Source: Pseudescherichia sp032055545
GTDB taxonomy: Bacteria; Pseudomonadota; Gammaproteobacteria; Enterobacterales; Enterobacteriaceae
Direction of reading: 5' to 3'
Assembly (NCBI GenBank): GCA_032055545.1
Contig: DAMBQR010000002.1
Location: forward strand, 62,001-126,000
DNA: 64,000 nucleotides
A program made the translations under genes and the position numbers. Positions 1-8,942 of the stretch are shown one piece after another. The notes beneath the pieces are model-generated. The model was not told the origin of the DNA. It ran no database searches and saw only the letters and a program-made list of their open reading frames with translations. Position 1 is the first letter of the stretch, and each line of letters begins with the position of its first letter.

Positions 1-1989
1 CAGCTCGGCGAGGAGCAGGCGTTTACCAATAACTTTACCGTGAGGCCGTTGCAGCTGCCCGGCGAGCGCACCATCCTGTGCGTATCCCATAGCGATAACA
101 CCTTTGATAAAGAGTTCGTGCTCGGCAGCTGTGAACCCATCGCGGCCTCTCTGTCCACATTCGTTAGCGATCCTGTGCTGCTCGCCTGGTACCAGCGCCT
201 GCACAACGGTACCGGCCAACAGCCTATTCAGTGGCAGCATGTGGAAAAGGTACTGGTTATTAATCTGGACAGACGCCCCGACAGATGGCAGCAGATGCAG
301 CAGACGCTACGCCAGCTGGGGATGCCGGAAGCGCGTGCGATCCGGCTCAGCGCCTGCGAGCATGAGAACGGCGCGCTGGGCCGCACCCTCTCCCATCTGC
401 GGGCGCTAACCCTGGCCCAGCAGCAGGGCTGGCGTAACTGTCTGATACTGGAGGATGATGCCCTGCTGCTCACCCAGGCGAAGTACGTTACCGCCCTCAA
501 CCGGCTGCTCGCCGCGTTAGATCACCTTCCCTGGGAGGTGGTTCTGCTTGGCGCACAGGTGAATAACGGTCAGCCGCTAAAGAGCCTGCCGGGGCTGATC
601 CACGCCGTCGATGGTGAAAAAGTGTGTGCTTACCTGGTCAATGCCTCCAGCTACCCGGCGCTGATCCAGCAGATGGAGAGCGATCCGGCCAGCCTGCTGG
701 AGCTACGCTGGCGCCCTCTGCAGGCGCGGGGAAAATGGCTCGCCTTCTACCCCTGCATCAGCTATCAGCGGCCAGGCTTCAGCGATATCGAGCAGCAGGA
801 GACCGACCACATCCGGTTCTATTTCAGCAAAATGACCCTTAGCCACAGGCAAGAACAGCAGCGCCAGGCGCAGCAGCCGATAGCTAACCAGTTCGCTACT
901 ACAGTAGGGTTTTATCTGGAGACGGCCTTCCACTATCAGCTCTATCAGCCGATACTGCACTGGCTGCTGGAGGCGGGCTACCGCTGCGACCTGCTGATTA
1001 GCGACGCGGTACCGAAAGCGCTGAAGATGGAGATGAGCCAGCTGCTGGCCGAGATTAATGACCCCAGGCTAAGCGGCTCGCGCCTCAGCGAGGCCAGGAA
1101 TCGCAGGCAGCGCTACGGCTGCTTAGTGAGTCCTTACTATACGCCTGCGCTCAATGGTCTTGCCCGGGTGCAGATCCGCGCCATGTACGGGCTGACAAAA
1201 ACGTCATGGAACCATGCCTGGTGGAATGCCTTTTACCACCACATACTCTGCTATAGCCACTACAGTCAGCAGGCGCTGAATATTAACGGCAACGCAACGA
1301 TAGTAGGTAACCCTCGTTTTGATAAGTGGCATCGCCAGCAGGTGGATCTCTCGGCGCTGGCGTCGCTAAAGCTGGATGCTAAAAAACCAACGTTGCTCTA
1401 TGCCCCCACCTTTGACGATCTGAGTTCGATTCCCGCCTGGGCTGCCCCGCTGTCACGCCTGAGCCGGGAGTACAACCTGATCATCAAACTGCATCAGGGT
1501 ACCCAGCATCGTCCGGAAGAGGCTGCCATGCTGGCCGAGGTCCGGCGTCATTTTAAAACGTGCGTAACCCGTCACGATATGTCGCTGCCGCTGCTGCATC
1601 TGGCTGACTATGTCCTGACGGATAGCAGCGGGTTTATTTTCGATGCCGTTCACGCCGGCAAACGAACAATCCTGTTGGAGTGGGAGGGGATGGCGGCGCC
1701 GCTGGAGAACAACAGAATGTTCAGTACGTCCTCCAGTCCGGAACAGCTGATCCGTACTGCGCTCCCGGTAGTGCGTGATATGGCTCAACTACGCCACTGC
1801 CTGGCGGCGGACTATGACTGGCAGCGCATAGAGGAGGAGATGCACGCGGTTCGTCACCACTACTGCGATGCTTTCCAGGATGGCCTGGCTGGCAAGCGGG
1901 CGGCGGAGCTGATTATGCGTGCGCTGGACAGACCGGTTGATGCACAGGCCAATACGCTGCTGCATAGTCTACAGAGTAAGCTGTTTTAA
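1..1989 (+). CDS. Two-domain glycosyltransferase / CDP-glycerol transferase-like protein, 5' partial
   Basis: The frame is open to base 1, so the true start lies outside the window; a GTG at 40 is possible but has no ribosome site. Counting from that GTG, residues about 68-265 resemble glycosyltransferase family 25 (VINLDRRPDR at 73-82, acidic EDD at 138-140, as in LPS galactosyl- and glucosyltransferases). Residues about 290-630 resemble CDP-glycerol glycerophosphotransferases (TagB/SpsB type), with a GNPRFDKW-like segment, LLYAPTFDD and a late LADYVLTDSSGFIFDA segment. It would build or decorate a surface glycan. It lies tail-to-tail with lfiJ, 53 bases away, inside the lateral flagellar locus, so flagellin or capsule modification is possible. 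The domain calls come from motifs; the acceptor is unknown. Confidence 0.65.
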   Translation, partial: QLGEEQAFTNNFTVRPLQLPGERTILCVSHSDNTFDKEFVLGSCEPIAASLSTFVSDPVLLAWYQRLHNGTGQQPIQWQHVEKVLVINLDRRPDRWQQMQQTLRQLGMPEARAIRLSACEHENGALGRTLSHLRALTLAQQQGWRNCLILEDDALLLTQAKYVTALNRLLAALDHLPWEVVLLGAQVNNGQPLKSLPGLIHAVDGEKVCAYLVNASSYPALIQQMESDPASLLELRWRPLQARGKWLAFYPCISYQRPGFSDIEQQETDHIRFYFSKMTLSHRQEQQRQAQQPIANQFATTVGFYLETAFHYQLYQPILHWLLEAGYRCDLLISDAVPKALKMEMSQLLAEINDPRLSGSRLSEARNRRQRYGCLVSPYYTPALNGLARVQIRAMYGLTKTSWNHAWWNAFYHHILCYSHYSQQALNINGNATIVGNPRFDKWHRQQVDLSALASLKLDAKKPTLLYAPTFDDLSSIPAWAAPLSRLSREYNLIIKLHQGTQHRPEEAAMLAEVRRHFKTCVTRHDMSLPLLHLADYVLTDSSGFIFDAVHAGKRTILLEWEGMAAPLENNRMFSTSSSPEQLIRTALPVVRDMAQLRHCLAADYDWQRIEEEMHAVRHHYCDAFQDGLAGKRAAELIMRALDRPVDAQANTLLHSLQSKLF

Positions 1990-2042
1990 ACAGGGCCGGG
2001 CAGTACGCGCTGTCCGGCAAGGCGATCGCCGCGATCACCGTT

Positions 2043-2486
2043 CTACGCCTGTGGACGATGGATACGCAGCCAGCTCTGGATAGCGATATCGTCTACCCCT
2101 TTTTGCTCCCGGCTGGCCTGCTCGCAGGCGATCTTCTCCCGCTGGGTATCCAGCGTCAGCGCGACAATCTTCTCCTGACAGGCTGCCAGCATAAGATCTT
2201 TTTGTATCTGCTGCGTTTTATTATCAGCCAGCGCTTTCTCCTGCTCTTGCCACTTCACAACGCGTAACAGATTGTCTTTATAACCTGCAATATTGCTCAG
2301 CGTCTGGGGGCAAAAATCGGTCAGATCTTCGGTGCGGGTGTTCTGAACCAGCTGCCCCAGCGCGTTGATATTGTTTTCGTAGCGGGTTGCCACCTGCCGC
2401 TGCCGGGCCAGCGCCACCGTCGTGGTTTTCACGACGCTGCCGCGCAGGTGCTGCAGCTGGGCAAGGGTGTGGATCATCTGCTTCAT
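2043..2486 (-). CDS. lfiJ: Lateral flagellar export protein LfiJ (FliJ family)
   Basis: 147 residues, the usual FliJ length, rich in Gln, Glu, Ala and Lys and predicted to be almost wholly coiled coil, the FliJ hallmark. FliJ proteins are the stalk of the flagellar export ATPase, link it to FlhA and help recycle chaperones. Sequence identity in this family is low, so the call rests on length, helical character and position: its ATG overlaps the stop of the ATPase gene lfiI by four bases, and it ends the lafK-lfiEFGHIJ operon, as fliJ follows fliI elsewhere. Located at the cytoplasmic face of the export gate. Confidence 0.85.
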   Translation of the reverse strand: MKQMIHTLAQLQHLRGSVVKTTTVALARQRQVATRYENNINALGQLVQNTRTEDLTDFCPQTLSNIAGYKDNLLRVVKWQEQEKALADNKTQQIQKDLMLAACQEKIVALTLDTQREKIACEQASREQKGVDDIAIQSWLRIHRPQA

Positions 2487-3835
2487 GTTTTCCCTTTTGC
2501 CGCCTGCGTGGCGGGAAATAGCGCTGCAATCTGCGCCTGCACCTGCATCAGCTGGGCTGGCTCATTCACCTGCTGGCGCAGGAAGCGCTCGATGGCCGGA
2601 AAGATCTTCACAGCCTTATCAACCTGCGGATCGGCCCCTTCGACATAGCCGCCGAGCGGGATAAGGGGTTTGATCTCCATATAGGCAGCGTAGTACCGCT
2701 TGAGCTGGCGAACGGCCTGCTGCTGCCAGTCCAGTGTGATTTGCGTCATGCAGCGGCTGATTGACTGCGCAATATCAATGGCCGGATAGTGCCCGGCTTC
2801 GGCAAGCCTGCGGGTCAGAACAATATGCCCGTCCAGCACCGCCCGCGCGCAGTCAACTATAGGATCCTGCTGATCGTCCCCCTCCGCCAGCACGGTGTAG
2901 ATGGCGGTCATTGACCCGCTGCTGTCGCTGTTGCCCGCGCTCTCCACCAGACGGGGGATCATGCCAAACGCCGAGGGCGGATAGCCTTTAGTGGCCGGTG
3001 GCTCGCCTAACGAGAGGGCGATTTCACGCTGGGCCATGGCGTAGCGGGTTAACGAATCCACCAGCAACAGCACGTCGAAGCCCCGATCGCGAAACCAGGC
3101 GGCAAGCGTATGGCATAGCTCGGTCGCCTTCAGGCGCATCAGAGGCGACTCATCCGCGGGCGCAACGACGACAACGGACTTAGCTAAACCTTCTGGACCC
3201 AATGACCGATCGATAAACTCCTTTACCTCACGGCCTCGCTCACCAATCAGCCCAACCACCACCACCTGCGCGCTGGTCTGGCGGGCGATCATGCCAAGCA
3301 GGACGCTCTTACCGACGCCGCTGCCCGCCATCAACCCCACCCGCTGGCCTTTACCGAGGGTGAGTACGCCGTTGATCGCCTTTACGCCGACGTCCAGCGG
3401 CTCGTCCACGGGGCGGCGGGTCAATGGATTAACCGACGGCGCAGCGGCCGGCAGCGTCTGCGTACCGCCCAGCCTGCCTTTGCCATCAATCGGATCGCCC
3501 AGGCCGTTAACAACCCGGCCAAGCCAGCTCTCCCCCACCAGCAGGTGACGGGCTTTGTCCAGGGGAAAAACGCGCGCACCTGCCATCAGCCCGCTGGGCT
3601 GCCGGAACGGCATCAGGTAGGTCACATCGCGGTTGAAGCCAACCGCCTGGGCATCAATAAAACCGCACTCTGCGCTCTCAATACGGCAGAGCTGCCCCGT
3701 TGCCAGCTGACAGCCTACGCTCTCCAGCAACATACCGTTCATGCGCACCAACCTGCCCGCCACGCGAGCCAGAGGGATCGACTCTAACGATCGCAGCGCA
3801 TCATCAAAGAGGTGAAGATTGCTCATCTGCTTCAT
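2483..3835 (-). CDS. lfiI: Lateral flagellum-specific ATPase LfiI (FliI family)
   Basis: 450 residues, standard FliI length. It powers and orders export of flagellar subunits as a hexameric ring related to F1-ATPase beta. Walker A is AGSGVGKS at residues 170-177 (Lys176); Walker B lies in the DVLLLVDSLTRYA segment, followed by the family-typical LGEPPATKGYPPS stretch. The N-terminal beta-barrel domain and C-terminal helical domain are present. The reading frame overlaps lfiH upstream by 32 bases and lfiJ downstream by four, indicating translational coupling. It belongs to the lateral (Flag-2) set because all neighbours are Flag-2 genes. Confidence 0.95.
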   Translation of the reverse strand: MKQMSNLHLFDDALRSLESIPLARVAGRLVRMNGMLLESVGCQLATGQLCRIESAECGFIDAQAVGFNRDVTYLMPFRQPSGLMAGARVFPLDKARHLLVGESWLGRVVNGLGDPIDGKGRLGGTQTLPAAAPSVNPLTRRPVDEPLDVGVKAINGVLTLGKGQRVGLMAGSGVGKSVLLGMIARQTSAQVVVVGLIGERGREVKEFIDRSLGPEGLAKSVVVVAPADESPLMRLKATELCHTLAAWFRDRGFDVLLLVDSLTRYAMAQREIALSLGEPPATKGYPPSAFGMIPRLVESAGNSDSSGSMTAIYTVLAEGDDQQDPIVDCARAVLDGHIVLTRRLAEAGHYPAIDIAQSISRCMTQITLDWQQQAVRQLKRYYAAYMEIKPLIPLGGYVEGADPQVDKAVKIFPAIERFLRQQVNEPAQLMQVQAQIAALFPATQAAKGKT

Positions 3836-4520
3836 CCGGAGCCAGCGTCTCTTTAAGAACCGTCATGCACTGCTCCAGCCGATGTTCGCAGCCGATGTCC
3901 AGTTCGGATGCCTCGGTAACGATCCGGCATTCGCCGGTGGAGAGATCTGCAGAGGCCACCAGCCCCCATGCGGTTACCTTCTCCGGAGCGACAATCTGGA
4001 TACGATTGAACTCCTCTACGCTGAGGCAGACCTTTAGCGGATCCGGCACGCTGGGCATGGCGGCAATCGCCTCTTCTACCAGCGCCAGCAGCTGGGTGGG
4101 CTGCAGTGCCAGCTCGCAGCGGATCACCTGACGGGTCACTTTCTCTACCAGCTGCACGAGCTCCTCACGCTGCTTGCGCTGAATATGGGCCAGATAGTCG
4201 TTGAGCCTGTCAGCGATCGCTTCCAGCGGCTGCGCGGCCTGGGTGAACTGTGCCAGCCCAGCCTGCTGCCCGGCGAGGCTCCCTTCGGCATAGCCTTGCC
4301 GGTAGCCCTCTGCCTGGCCTTTTGCCTGCCCCTCCCGAAAGCCGGTCTCCTGCCCTTCGCTGACACCCTCTGCGAACCCCTTCTGTAGCCCCTGCTGATA
4401 ACCGTCCATAAGCTGGCGCTGAAAATCGGTGCTCTCCGGGAGAGTTTCCGACCGGGCGGCGTGCCGCGGCGGAAAGCGGTGGACCCGATAACGGCCCCGT
4501 AACGTCTTCATAGGTTGCAC
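3804..4520 (-). CDS. lfiH: Lateral flagellar assembly protein LfiH (FliH family)
   Basis: 238 residues. FliH is the peripheral stalk that holds the FliI ATPase in check and brings it to the export gate. A run of glycine-every-four repeats (GLQKGFAEG, then GQETGFREGQAKG) at about residues 45-85 is the GxxxG helix known in FliH proteins; the C-terminal half resembles the E/DUF-type stalk domain. The start could be Met1 or Met4 (4511). The gene lies four bases after lfiG and overlaps lfiI, consistent with a stoichiometric FliH-FliI complex. Confidence 0.9.
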   Translation of the reverse strand: MQPMKTLRGRYRVHRFPPRHAARSETLPESTDFQRQLMDGYQQGLQKGFAEGVSEGQETGFREGQAKGQAEGYRQGYAEGSLAGQQAGLAQFTQAAQPLEAIADRLNDYLAHIQRKQREELVQLVEKVTRQVIRCELALQPTQLLALVEEAIAAMPSVPDPLKVCLSVEEFNRIQIVAPEKVTAWGLVASADLSTGECRIVTEASELDIGCEHRLEQCMTVLKETLAPDEADEQSSPL

Positions 4521-4523
4521 TCC

Positions 4524-5543
4524 CTACTCTGCCGTCTGCTCGGCAAAGAGCTGAAGCTGGATCTCACCCGCCTCCTCCAGCTCCCTGGCAACGGCCATGA
4601 TCTCACGTCGGATCTGCTCAATACGACTGATGGGAACCGGCCCAAGGCGAGCGGTGATGGTCTCCAGCTGCTGCGCCTGACGTTTCGGCATCACTGCAAA
4701 AATGGCCCGCCGCAGCGGCGGCTCGGTGCCCTTCAACGCCACGGCCCACTCCTCCATCGGTATCTCGTCAAGCAGACGACGACGTACCTCTTCGCTCTGG
4801 CGGCTCAGAATAAAGAAGTCGTACATCTCATCCTGAAGCTGCTCCAGTACGGTCGCATCCAGCTCACGCAGCCTATCGAGGATCTGCTGCTGGTTGCCCT
4901 GAAAGCGGTTAACGATATCCGCCGCCTGCTTGATGCCCTTCACTTTCGAGCCGTGCTCGGAGAGCACCGACAGACCGCGCTCAATCAGACGATCTAACTC
5001 ATCAACCACGTCACGATTTACGTCGCTGAGTCTGGCGATACGGTAGAGAATTTCGTTTTGCACGGCATCGCTCATATAGGTCAGCACCGTGGCGGCGATC
5101 TCCGGGGTTAAAAAGGCCAGGAACACGGCCTGCAACTGGAGATGCTCGTCGGCGATCAGCACCGCCAGCTGGCGAGGATCGACCCACTGTAGCCGCGCCA
5201 TACGTGAACGGATCTCATCCCCGTAGATGCCATTGATGACGCTGCTGGCAATTTCCCCGCCGAGCGCCTTATTGAGGATCCCCTGCAGCATCACGCGCGA
5301 TGCGCCGTTGATCCCGCTCTGTTCGCGAAACTCATCAAAGAAGTTGTTGATCACTTTCCTCGCCTGACTGGTTTTCACGCCGGAAAGGCGCGCCATATAT
5401 TCACTCAGTCGCACAACCTCTTCGCGGCTTAGCTTTTGCATCACCGTTGCCGCTGCCTCTTCGCCAAGGCACAGCAGCAGGATGGCGGCCTGCTCAAGAT
5501 AGCTGACGCTGCCTGGGCTTTTACTTACTGTCAATTCGCTCAT
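4524..5543 (-). CDS. lfiG: Lateral flagellar switch protein LfiG (FliG family)
   Basis: 339 residues, close to FliG (about 331). FliG forms the C-ring torque ring that touches the stator. The N-terminal part would bind FliF, the middle ARM segment LfiM, and the C-terminal domain carries the charged stator-facing helix (IPMEEWAVALKGTEPPLRRAIFAV region, about residues 267-290). Its start lies inside the end of lfiF (23-base overlap), again pointing to coupled synthesis with the MS-ring. Partners in this window would be LafT and LafU. Confidence 0.95.
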   Translation of the reverse strand: MSELTVSKSPGSVSYLEQAAILLLCLGEEAAATVMQKLSREEVVRLSEYMARLSGVKTSQARKVINNFFDEFREQSGINGASRVMLQGILNKALGGEIASSVINGIYGDEIRSRMARLQWVDPRQLAVLIADEHLQLQAVFLAFLTPEIAATVLTYMSDAVQNEILYRIARLSDVNRDVVDELDRLIERGLSVLSEHGSKVKGIKQAADIVNRFQGNQQQILDRLRELDATVLEQLQDEMYDFFILSRQSEEVRRRLLDEIPMEEWAVALKGTEPPLRRAIFAVMPKRQAQQLETITARLGPVPISRIEQIRREIMAVARELEEAGEIQLQLFAEQTAE

Positions 5544-7173
5544 TGCTGGTAATCCACTGTCTGATCACTTCGGCGACGCGGTCGGTATCGCTGATCGCCA
5601 GTTTTTTAAGGAACTCCAGCTTGGTTTCAAGCCCAGAGCTTTGGGCGGGCAGCGCATCGTCGCCGGAGAAGGAGGGTAGCTCTACGCCTCTGCGCTCGTC
5701 ATCGTCCTGCGCCGCTGAGAGTGAGGGTTCACTGCTGCCTGTGGCCGCCAGCGCTGCTGGCTGCGCTTTACGCGTGGCAATAAGGTGTTTCACTAGCGGA
5801 CGTACAACGAGCAGCAGCGCCAGTAACAGCAGTACGCCGATACCGCCGAGGCGGATCCACGCCAAAATGTCGCTGTCTTGCCACCACTTCACTTTGGGCG
5901 GCACGACTTTCGCTTCCGGCACGAAATGCATCAGCGAAAGCGACAGCCTGTCGCCCCGCCGCTCATCAATACCGGCAGCGTTGCTCAGCATGGCCGTCAC
6001 CTGCGCCGTCTGCTCTGCCTTCCACGCCTTAACGGCGGCGGCATCCTGATTGAGCACAACGGCAACGTTCAAACGTTTAAGCTCAAAGCCTGGATGCTGA
6101 ATATGGGCAACGGTGCGGTCATAGCTGTAGTCCCGCTGGCTCTCGGTATGCGCCGACAGGGTGGCGGGCGTCTTCTCTGCCGTGGCGTCAGCAGGCTGCG
6201 CCGGGGCAGGCTCCGCGGGCCGGTTACTGAGCGAGCCGGGAATACCGATAGCGAGCCGATCGCTGCTTTTATCCTCTGAGCTTTGCTCCCGGCTCACCTT
6301 CGGCGTGTCGCCAAACCGCTCCCGGGTCTCCTCGACGAGGCTAAGATCCAGCTCGGGCATCACGCTGATGCGAAAGTTATTTTTGCCCACCAGCGTGGTT
6401 AATACGTTGGCCAGACTGATACGGGTCTTATCCTGAATGCCGTTTAGCAGATCCTGCTCTTTACGCGTACTGGTTGCGGCGTGGGTGCCGTCGGCAACGC
6501 CTTCCGAAAGTAGCTCCCCCGCCTGGTCCACAATGCTCACCTGCGCGGGGGCAAGCCCCGGTACGCTGCCGCTGACCAGGTGGATAATGGCGTTAACCTG
6601 CTCCCGGCTTAAGCGGCTGCCGTAGTGCAGACGGACCATCACCGAGGCGCTGTTTTGCGGTTTATCGCTAATCACAAATGCGCTCTCTTCATCTAATGCC
6701 AGATGCACGCGAGCCGTTTCGACAGCGTCCAGGGACATGATGCTCTGCGCCATCTCACCTTCAAGGCTGCGCTTGTAGCGAATGTTCTGCACAAACTGGC
6801 TGCTGCCGAGCACCTCGTCTTTATCCATAAGCTCATAGCCCGCAGGGCGTATTGCCTGAATGCCCTTTCCGGCCAGCGTCATACGGATGCGGGAGAGCTG
6901 TGACTCTGGAACCAGGATCTGCCCGCTGTCGGGATCGATGCGGTAGGCTATCTTTTCACCGTCCAGCACGGTGATAATTTGAGAAAGCGGCAGATGCTGC
7001 TGGGCACCGAACAGCGCGGTATAGCCGCCGCTGCTATGCCACAGACCACCGATGATGGCGGCGGTGAGCAGCAGCGCGCCGACGATCAGTGCGAACCACT
7101 TACGCTTTCCTGGCAGCAGGGACGACAGCGAAGCGACAGCGGTGGTAAGCGAGGTAGAGAGTTTCTTTTTCAT
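5521..7173 (-). CDS. lfiF: Lateral flagellar MS-ring protein LfiF (FliF family)
   Basis: 550 residues, near the FliF norm. FliF forms the MS-ring in the inner membrane, the first structure assembled. An N-terminal membrane segment (about residues 26-45, WFALIVGALLLTAA) and a C-terminal one (about 440-465) flank the periplasmic ring-building domains; a low-complexity Ala/Pro-rich insert lies around 305-345. The C-terminal tail after the second membrane segment would bind LfiG, whose gene overlaps this one. Part of the lafK-lfiE-J operon, three bases after lfiE. Confidence 0.95.
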   Translation of the reverse strand: MKKKLSTSLTTAVASLSSLLPGKRKWFALIVGALLLTAAIIGGLWHSSGGYTALFGAQQHLPLSQIITVLDGEKIAYRIDPDSGQILVPESQLSRIRMTLAGKGIQAIRPAGYELMDKDEVLGSSQFVQNIRYKRSLEGEMAQSIMSLDAVETARVHLALDEESAFVISDKPQNSASVMVRLHYGSRLSREQVNAIIHLVSGSVPGLAPAQVSIVDQAGELLSEGVADGTHAATSTRKEQDLLNGIQDKTRISLANVLTTLVGKNNFRISVMPELDLSLVEETRERFGDTPKVSREQSSEDKSSDRLAIGIPGSLSNRPAEPAPAQPADATAEKTPATLSAHTESQRDYSYDRTVAHIQHPGFELKRLNVAVVLNQDAAAVKAWKAEQTAQVTAMLSNAAGIDERRGDRLSLSLMHFVPEAKVVPPKVKWWQDSDILAWIRLGGIGVLLLLALLLVVRPLVKHLIATRKAQPAALAATGSSEPSLSAAQDDDERRGVELPSFSGDDALPAQSSGLETKLEFLKKLAISDTDRVAEVIRQWITSNERIDSK

Positions 7174-7176
7174 TGC

Positions 7177-7527
7177 TTATATAGACATGTTCATCAGATC
7201 GTTAACGCCGCTGGCCACTTTATTTCTGACCTGCACGAGCGCCGAGAACGAGAGAGAGGCCTGCTGGCTGGCCAGCATCGCCCCGACCAGATCGTCACTC
7301 TCGCCGCTGCTGACCGCGTTCTGCCGGACGCTGGCAGCCTGCTGCAGGCTGTCAACATGCTCAAGCGCATCGCGCATTACCTGATGAAAGCTAACGCCGG
7401 AGAGCGATTCACCGCCCGGCGCACCGCCGATCGTTTGTGCTGAAAGAGGTGATGCCGCAGCAAGGCGTCTCATCCCGCGCATCTCCTGCTGCATCAGAGA
7501 GAGAGAGGCGCTATCAATGGTTTTCAT
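7177..7527 (-). CDS. lfiE: Lateral flagellar hook-basal body protein LfiE (FliE family)
   Basis: 116 residues; FliE proteins are about 100-110. FliE joins the MS-ring to the rod and is the first exported substrate. The C-terminal part (FHQVMRDALEHVDSLQQAA onwards, about 55-116, with VRNKVASGVNDLMNMSI at the end) matches the FliE pattern of a conserved amphipathic C-terminus. It sits 34 bases downstream of lafK and three bases before lfiF. No separate promoter is obvious in that gap, so it is probably read from the lafK promoter. Confidence 0.92.
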   Translation of the reverse strand: MKTIDSASLSLMQQEMRGMRRLAAASPLSAQTIGGAPGGESLSGVSFHQVMRDALEHVDSLQQAASVRQNAVSSGESDDLVGAMLASQQASLSFSALVQVRNKVASGVNDLMNMSI

Positions 7528-7561
7528 GTCGTACTCATCTTTGAAAATAGAGGTAGTTGAA

Positions 7562-8596
7562 TCAGTAGGTTATCTCGATACCGTGCTTGCGCATTGAGGC
7601 AAGCCGGTAGCGCAAGGCGCGCGGCGTAATACCTAAGCAGTCTGCTATTTGCGAGCGGTTACCCTGATATTTGCGCATCAGGTCGGCGATATAGTGATAC
7701 TGCGCGACGCGTCCGTGCCGCTGTAAGTCCTCCCGGCCAACGCTGAGGGGCGGAAGCTGGCTGGTTGCCGCTGGACCGCCCACAATCTCTGCACGTTGGG
7801 AAAAGGGGATCCCCAGCGCGCTGGCGTGAATTACCCCGTCCTGGTTTAAAATCATGCCGCGCTGGATCGCGTTTTCGAGCTGGCGTACGTTGCCGGGCCA
7901 GGCGTATTTCAGCAGCGCCGCTTTTGCGTTTTCTGTCAGACTGATATTTTTGCCAATGGTGTGAGCATATTTTTTTAAAAAGGTCTCAGCCAGCGGCAAA
8001 ATATCTTCAGGCCGCTCGCGTAATGGCGGAACGGTAAGCGGGACAACGGAGAGGCGATAAAAGAGATCTTCGCGAAAACGCCCTGCGGCTACCTCAGACT
8101 CAAGATGTTTATTGGTGCTGGCAATAAGGCGAAAGTTGAGTTTAATGGCCCGGTGGCTACCGAGGCGTTCGACCTGACGCTCCTGTAATACGCGAAGCAG
8201 CTTGGCCTGCAATGCCAGCGTCATATCACCGATCTCATCCAGCAGCAGCGTGCCGTTGTTTGCCATCTCAAACTTCCCGGCCACGGCATTGACCGCGCCG
8301 GTAAAAGCCCCTTTTTCATAGCCAAAAAGGGTTGATTCCAGCATCGATTCTGGGATCGCGGCACAGTTGATACCGACAAAAGGTGCGGTACGGTCCCCGT
8401 TAAATGCCGTTGCATGGATATATTTTGCGACGCACTCTTTTCCTGCGCCCGTTTCACCAAGAAGCAGCACGGGAATATTAAAATGGGCAACGCGCCTGGC
8501 TAAAGCGAAGGTTTTAATGCTGGCTGGCGCCTGGGCAATAACGTTCGGCATGGGTTTCTCGCATTTACGAAGTTCGTCTTCATGCGAAGGTAACAC
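7562..8596 (-). CDS. lafK: Sigma-54-dependent lateral flagellar activator LafK
   Basis: 344 residues. An AAA+ sigma-54 activator: Walker A GETGAGKE at 47-54, sigma-54-contact loop GAFTGA at 96-101, Walker B LLLDEIGD at 117-124, arginine-finger region FREDLFYRL, and a Fis-type helix-turn-helix at the C-terminus (about 305-340). Nothing resembling a receiver or sensory domain precedes the AAA+ domain, so activity is not set by phosphorylation of this protein. The start is uncertain: GTG at 8596 lacks a ribosome site, and ATG at 8551 has only a weak one. LafK orthologues in Vibrio and Aeromonas are master activators of lateral flagella with RpoN; the sigma-54 promoter before lafB fits. First gene of the lfiE-J operon. 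Confidence 0.93.
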   Translation of the reverse strand: MLPSHEDELRKCEKPMPNVIAQAPASIKTFALARRVAHFNIPVLLLGETGAGKECVAKYIHATAFNGDRTAPFVGINCAAIPESMLESTLFGYEKGAFTGAVNAVAGKFEMANNGTLLLDEIGDMTLALQAKLLRVLQERQVERLGSHRAIKLNFRLIASTNKHLESEVAAGRFREDLFYRLSVVPLTVPPLRERPEDILPLAETFLKKYAHTIGKNISLTENAKAALLKYAWPGNVRQLENAIQRGMILNQDGVIHASALGIPFSQRAEIVGGPAATSQLPPLSVGREDLQRHGRVAQYHYIADLMRKYQGNRSQIADCLGITPRALRYRLASMRKHGIEITY

Positions 8597-8942
8597 CAGT
8601 TTTTAATTTATTCGTTAATAAATAAATCAAAAATAATTAAAGATTCAAAATCAACGTGTTAGGAGTGTACTGCACAGATATCAAAAAACAATAAAACAGA
8701 ACTTAAATTTAAAATCACCGTTTAATAATAACTCTGACAATAACATCCACTGTATAATAAAAACATCTTTACTTAAATAACCGCGCTGATATAGCAAGTT
8801 TAAGTGCCGCTCCCCTCATTAACGGATAGCGGCAATTTTAGCGCATAGCTTAAATAGAAATGACTCTTTTCTGCCTGACTTATGCTTTAAACAGCACAGT
8901 GGCCTGGCGGTCATTTGGTATTCATGACAGAGAATCGTTACC
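8597..8942. promoter_or_regulatory. AT-rich divergent control region between lafK and lfiM
   Basis: This 346-base stretch holds no gene. It is much richer in A and T than its surroundings and must contain promoters for both the lafK-lfiE-J and the lfiM-lfhA operons, the top of the lateral flagellar cascade. A 7-bp perfect stem (TGCCGCT 8805-8811 / AGCGGCA 8828-8834) followed by ATTTTA is seen upstream of lfiM. I could not place a convincing sigma-54 or sigma-70 promoter. The AT content suggests H-NS or IHF binding, which is inference. Confidence 0.5.

Noticed and set aside
8793..8809. Sigma-54-like sequence on the minus strand before lafK (AGCAA ... GTGCC)
   Set aside because: The GG-to-GC spacing is one base too long, and the last conserved base is wrong; sigma-54 promoters tolerate this poorly.
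8902..8920. CTGGCGGTCATTTGGTA as a sigma-54 promoter of lfiM
   Set aside because: The invariant GC of the -12 element is missing; the spacing fits but the match is too weak.
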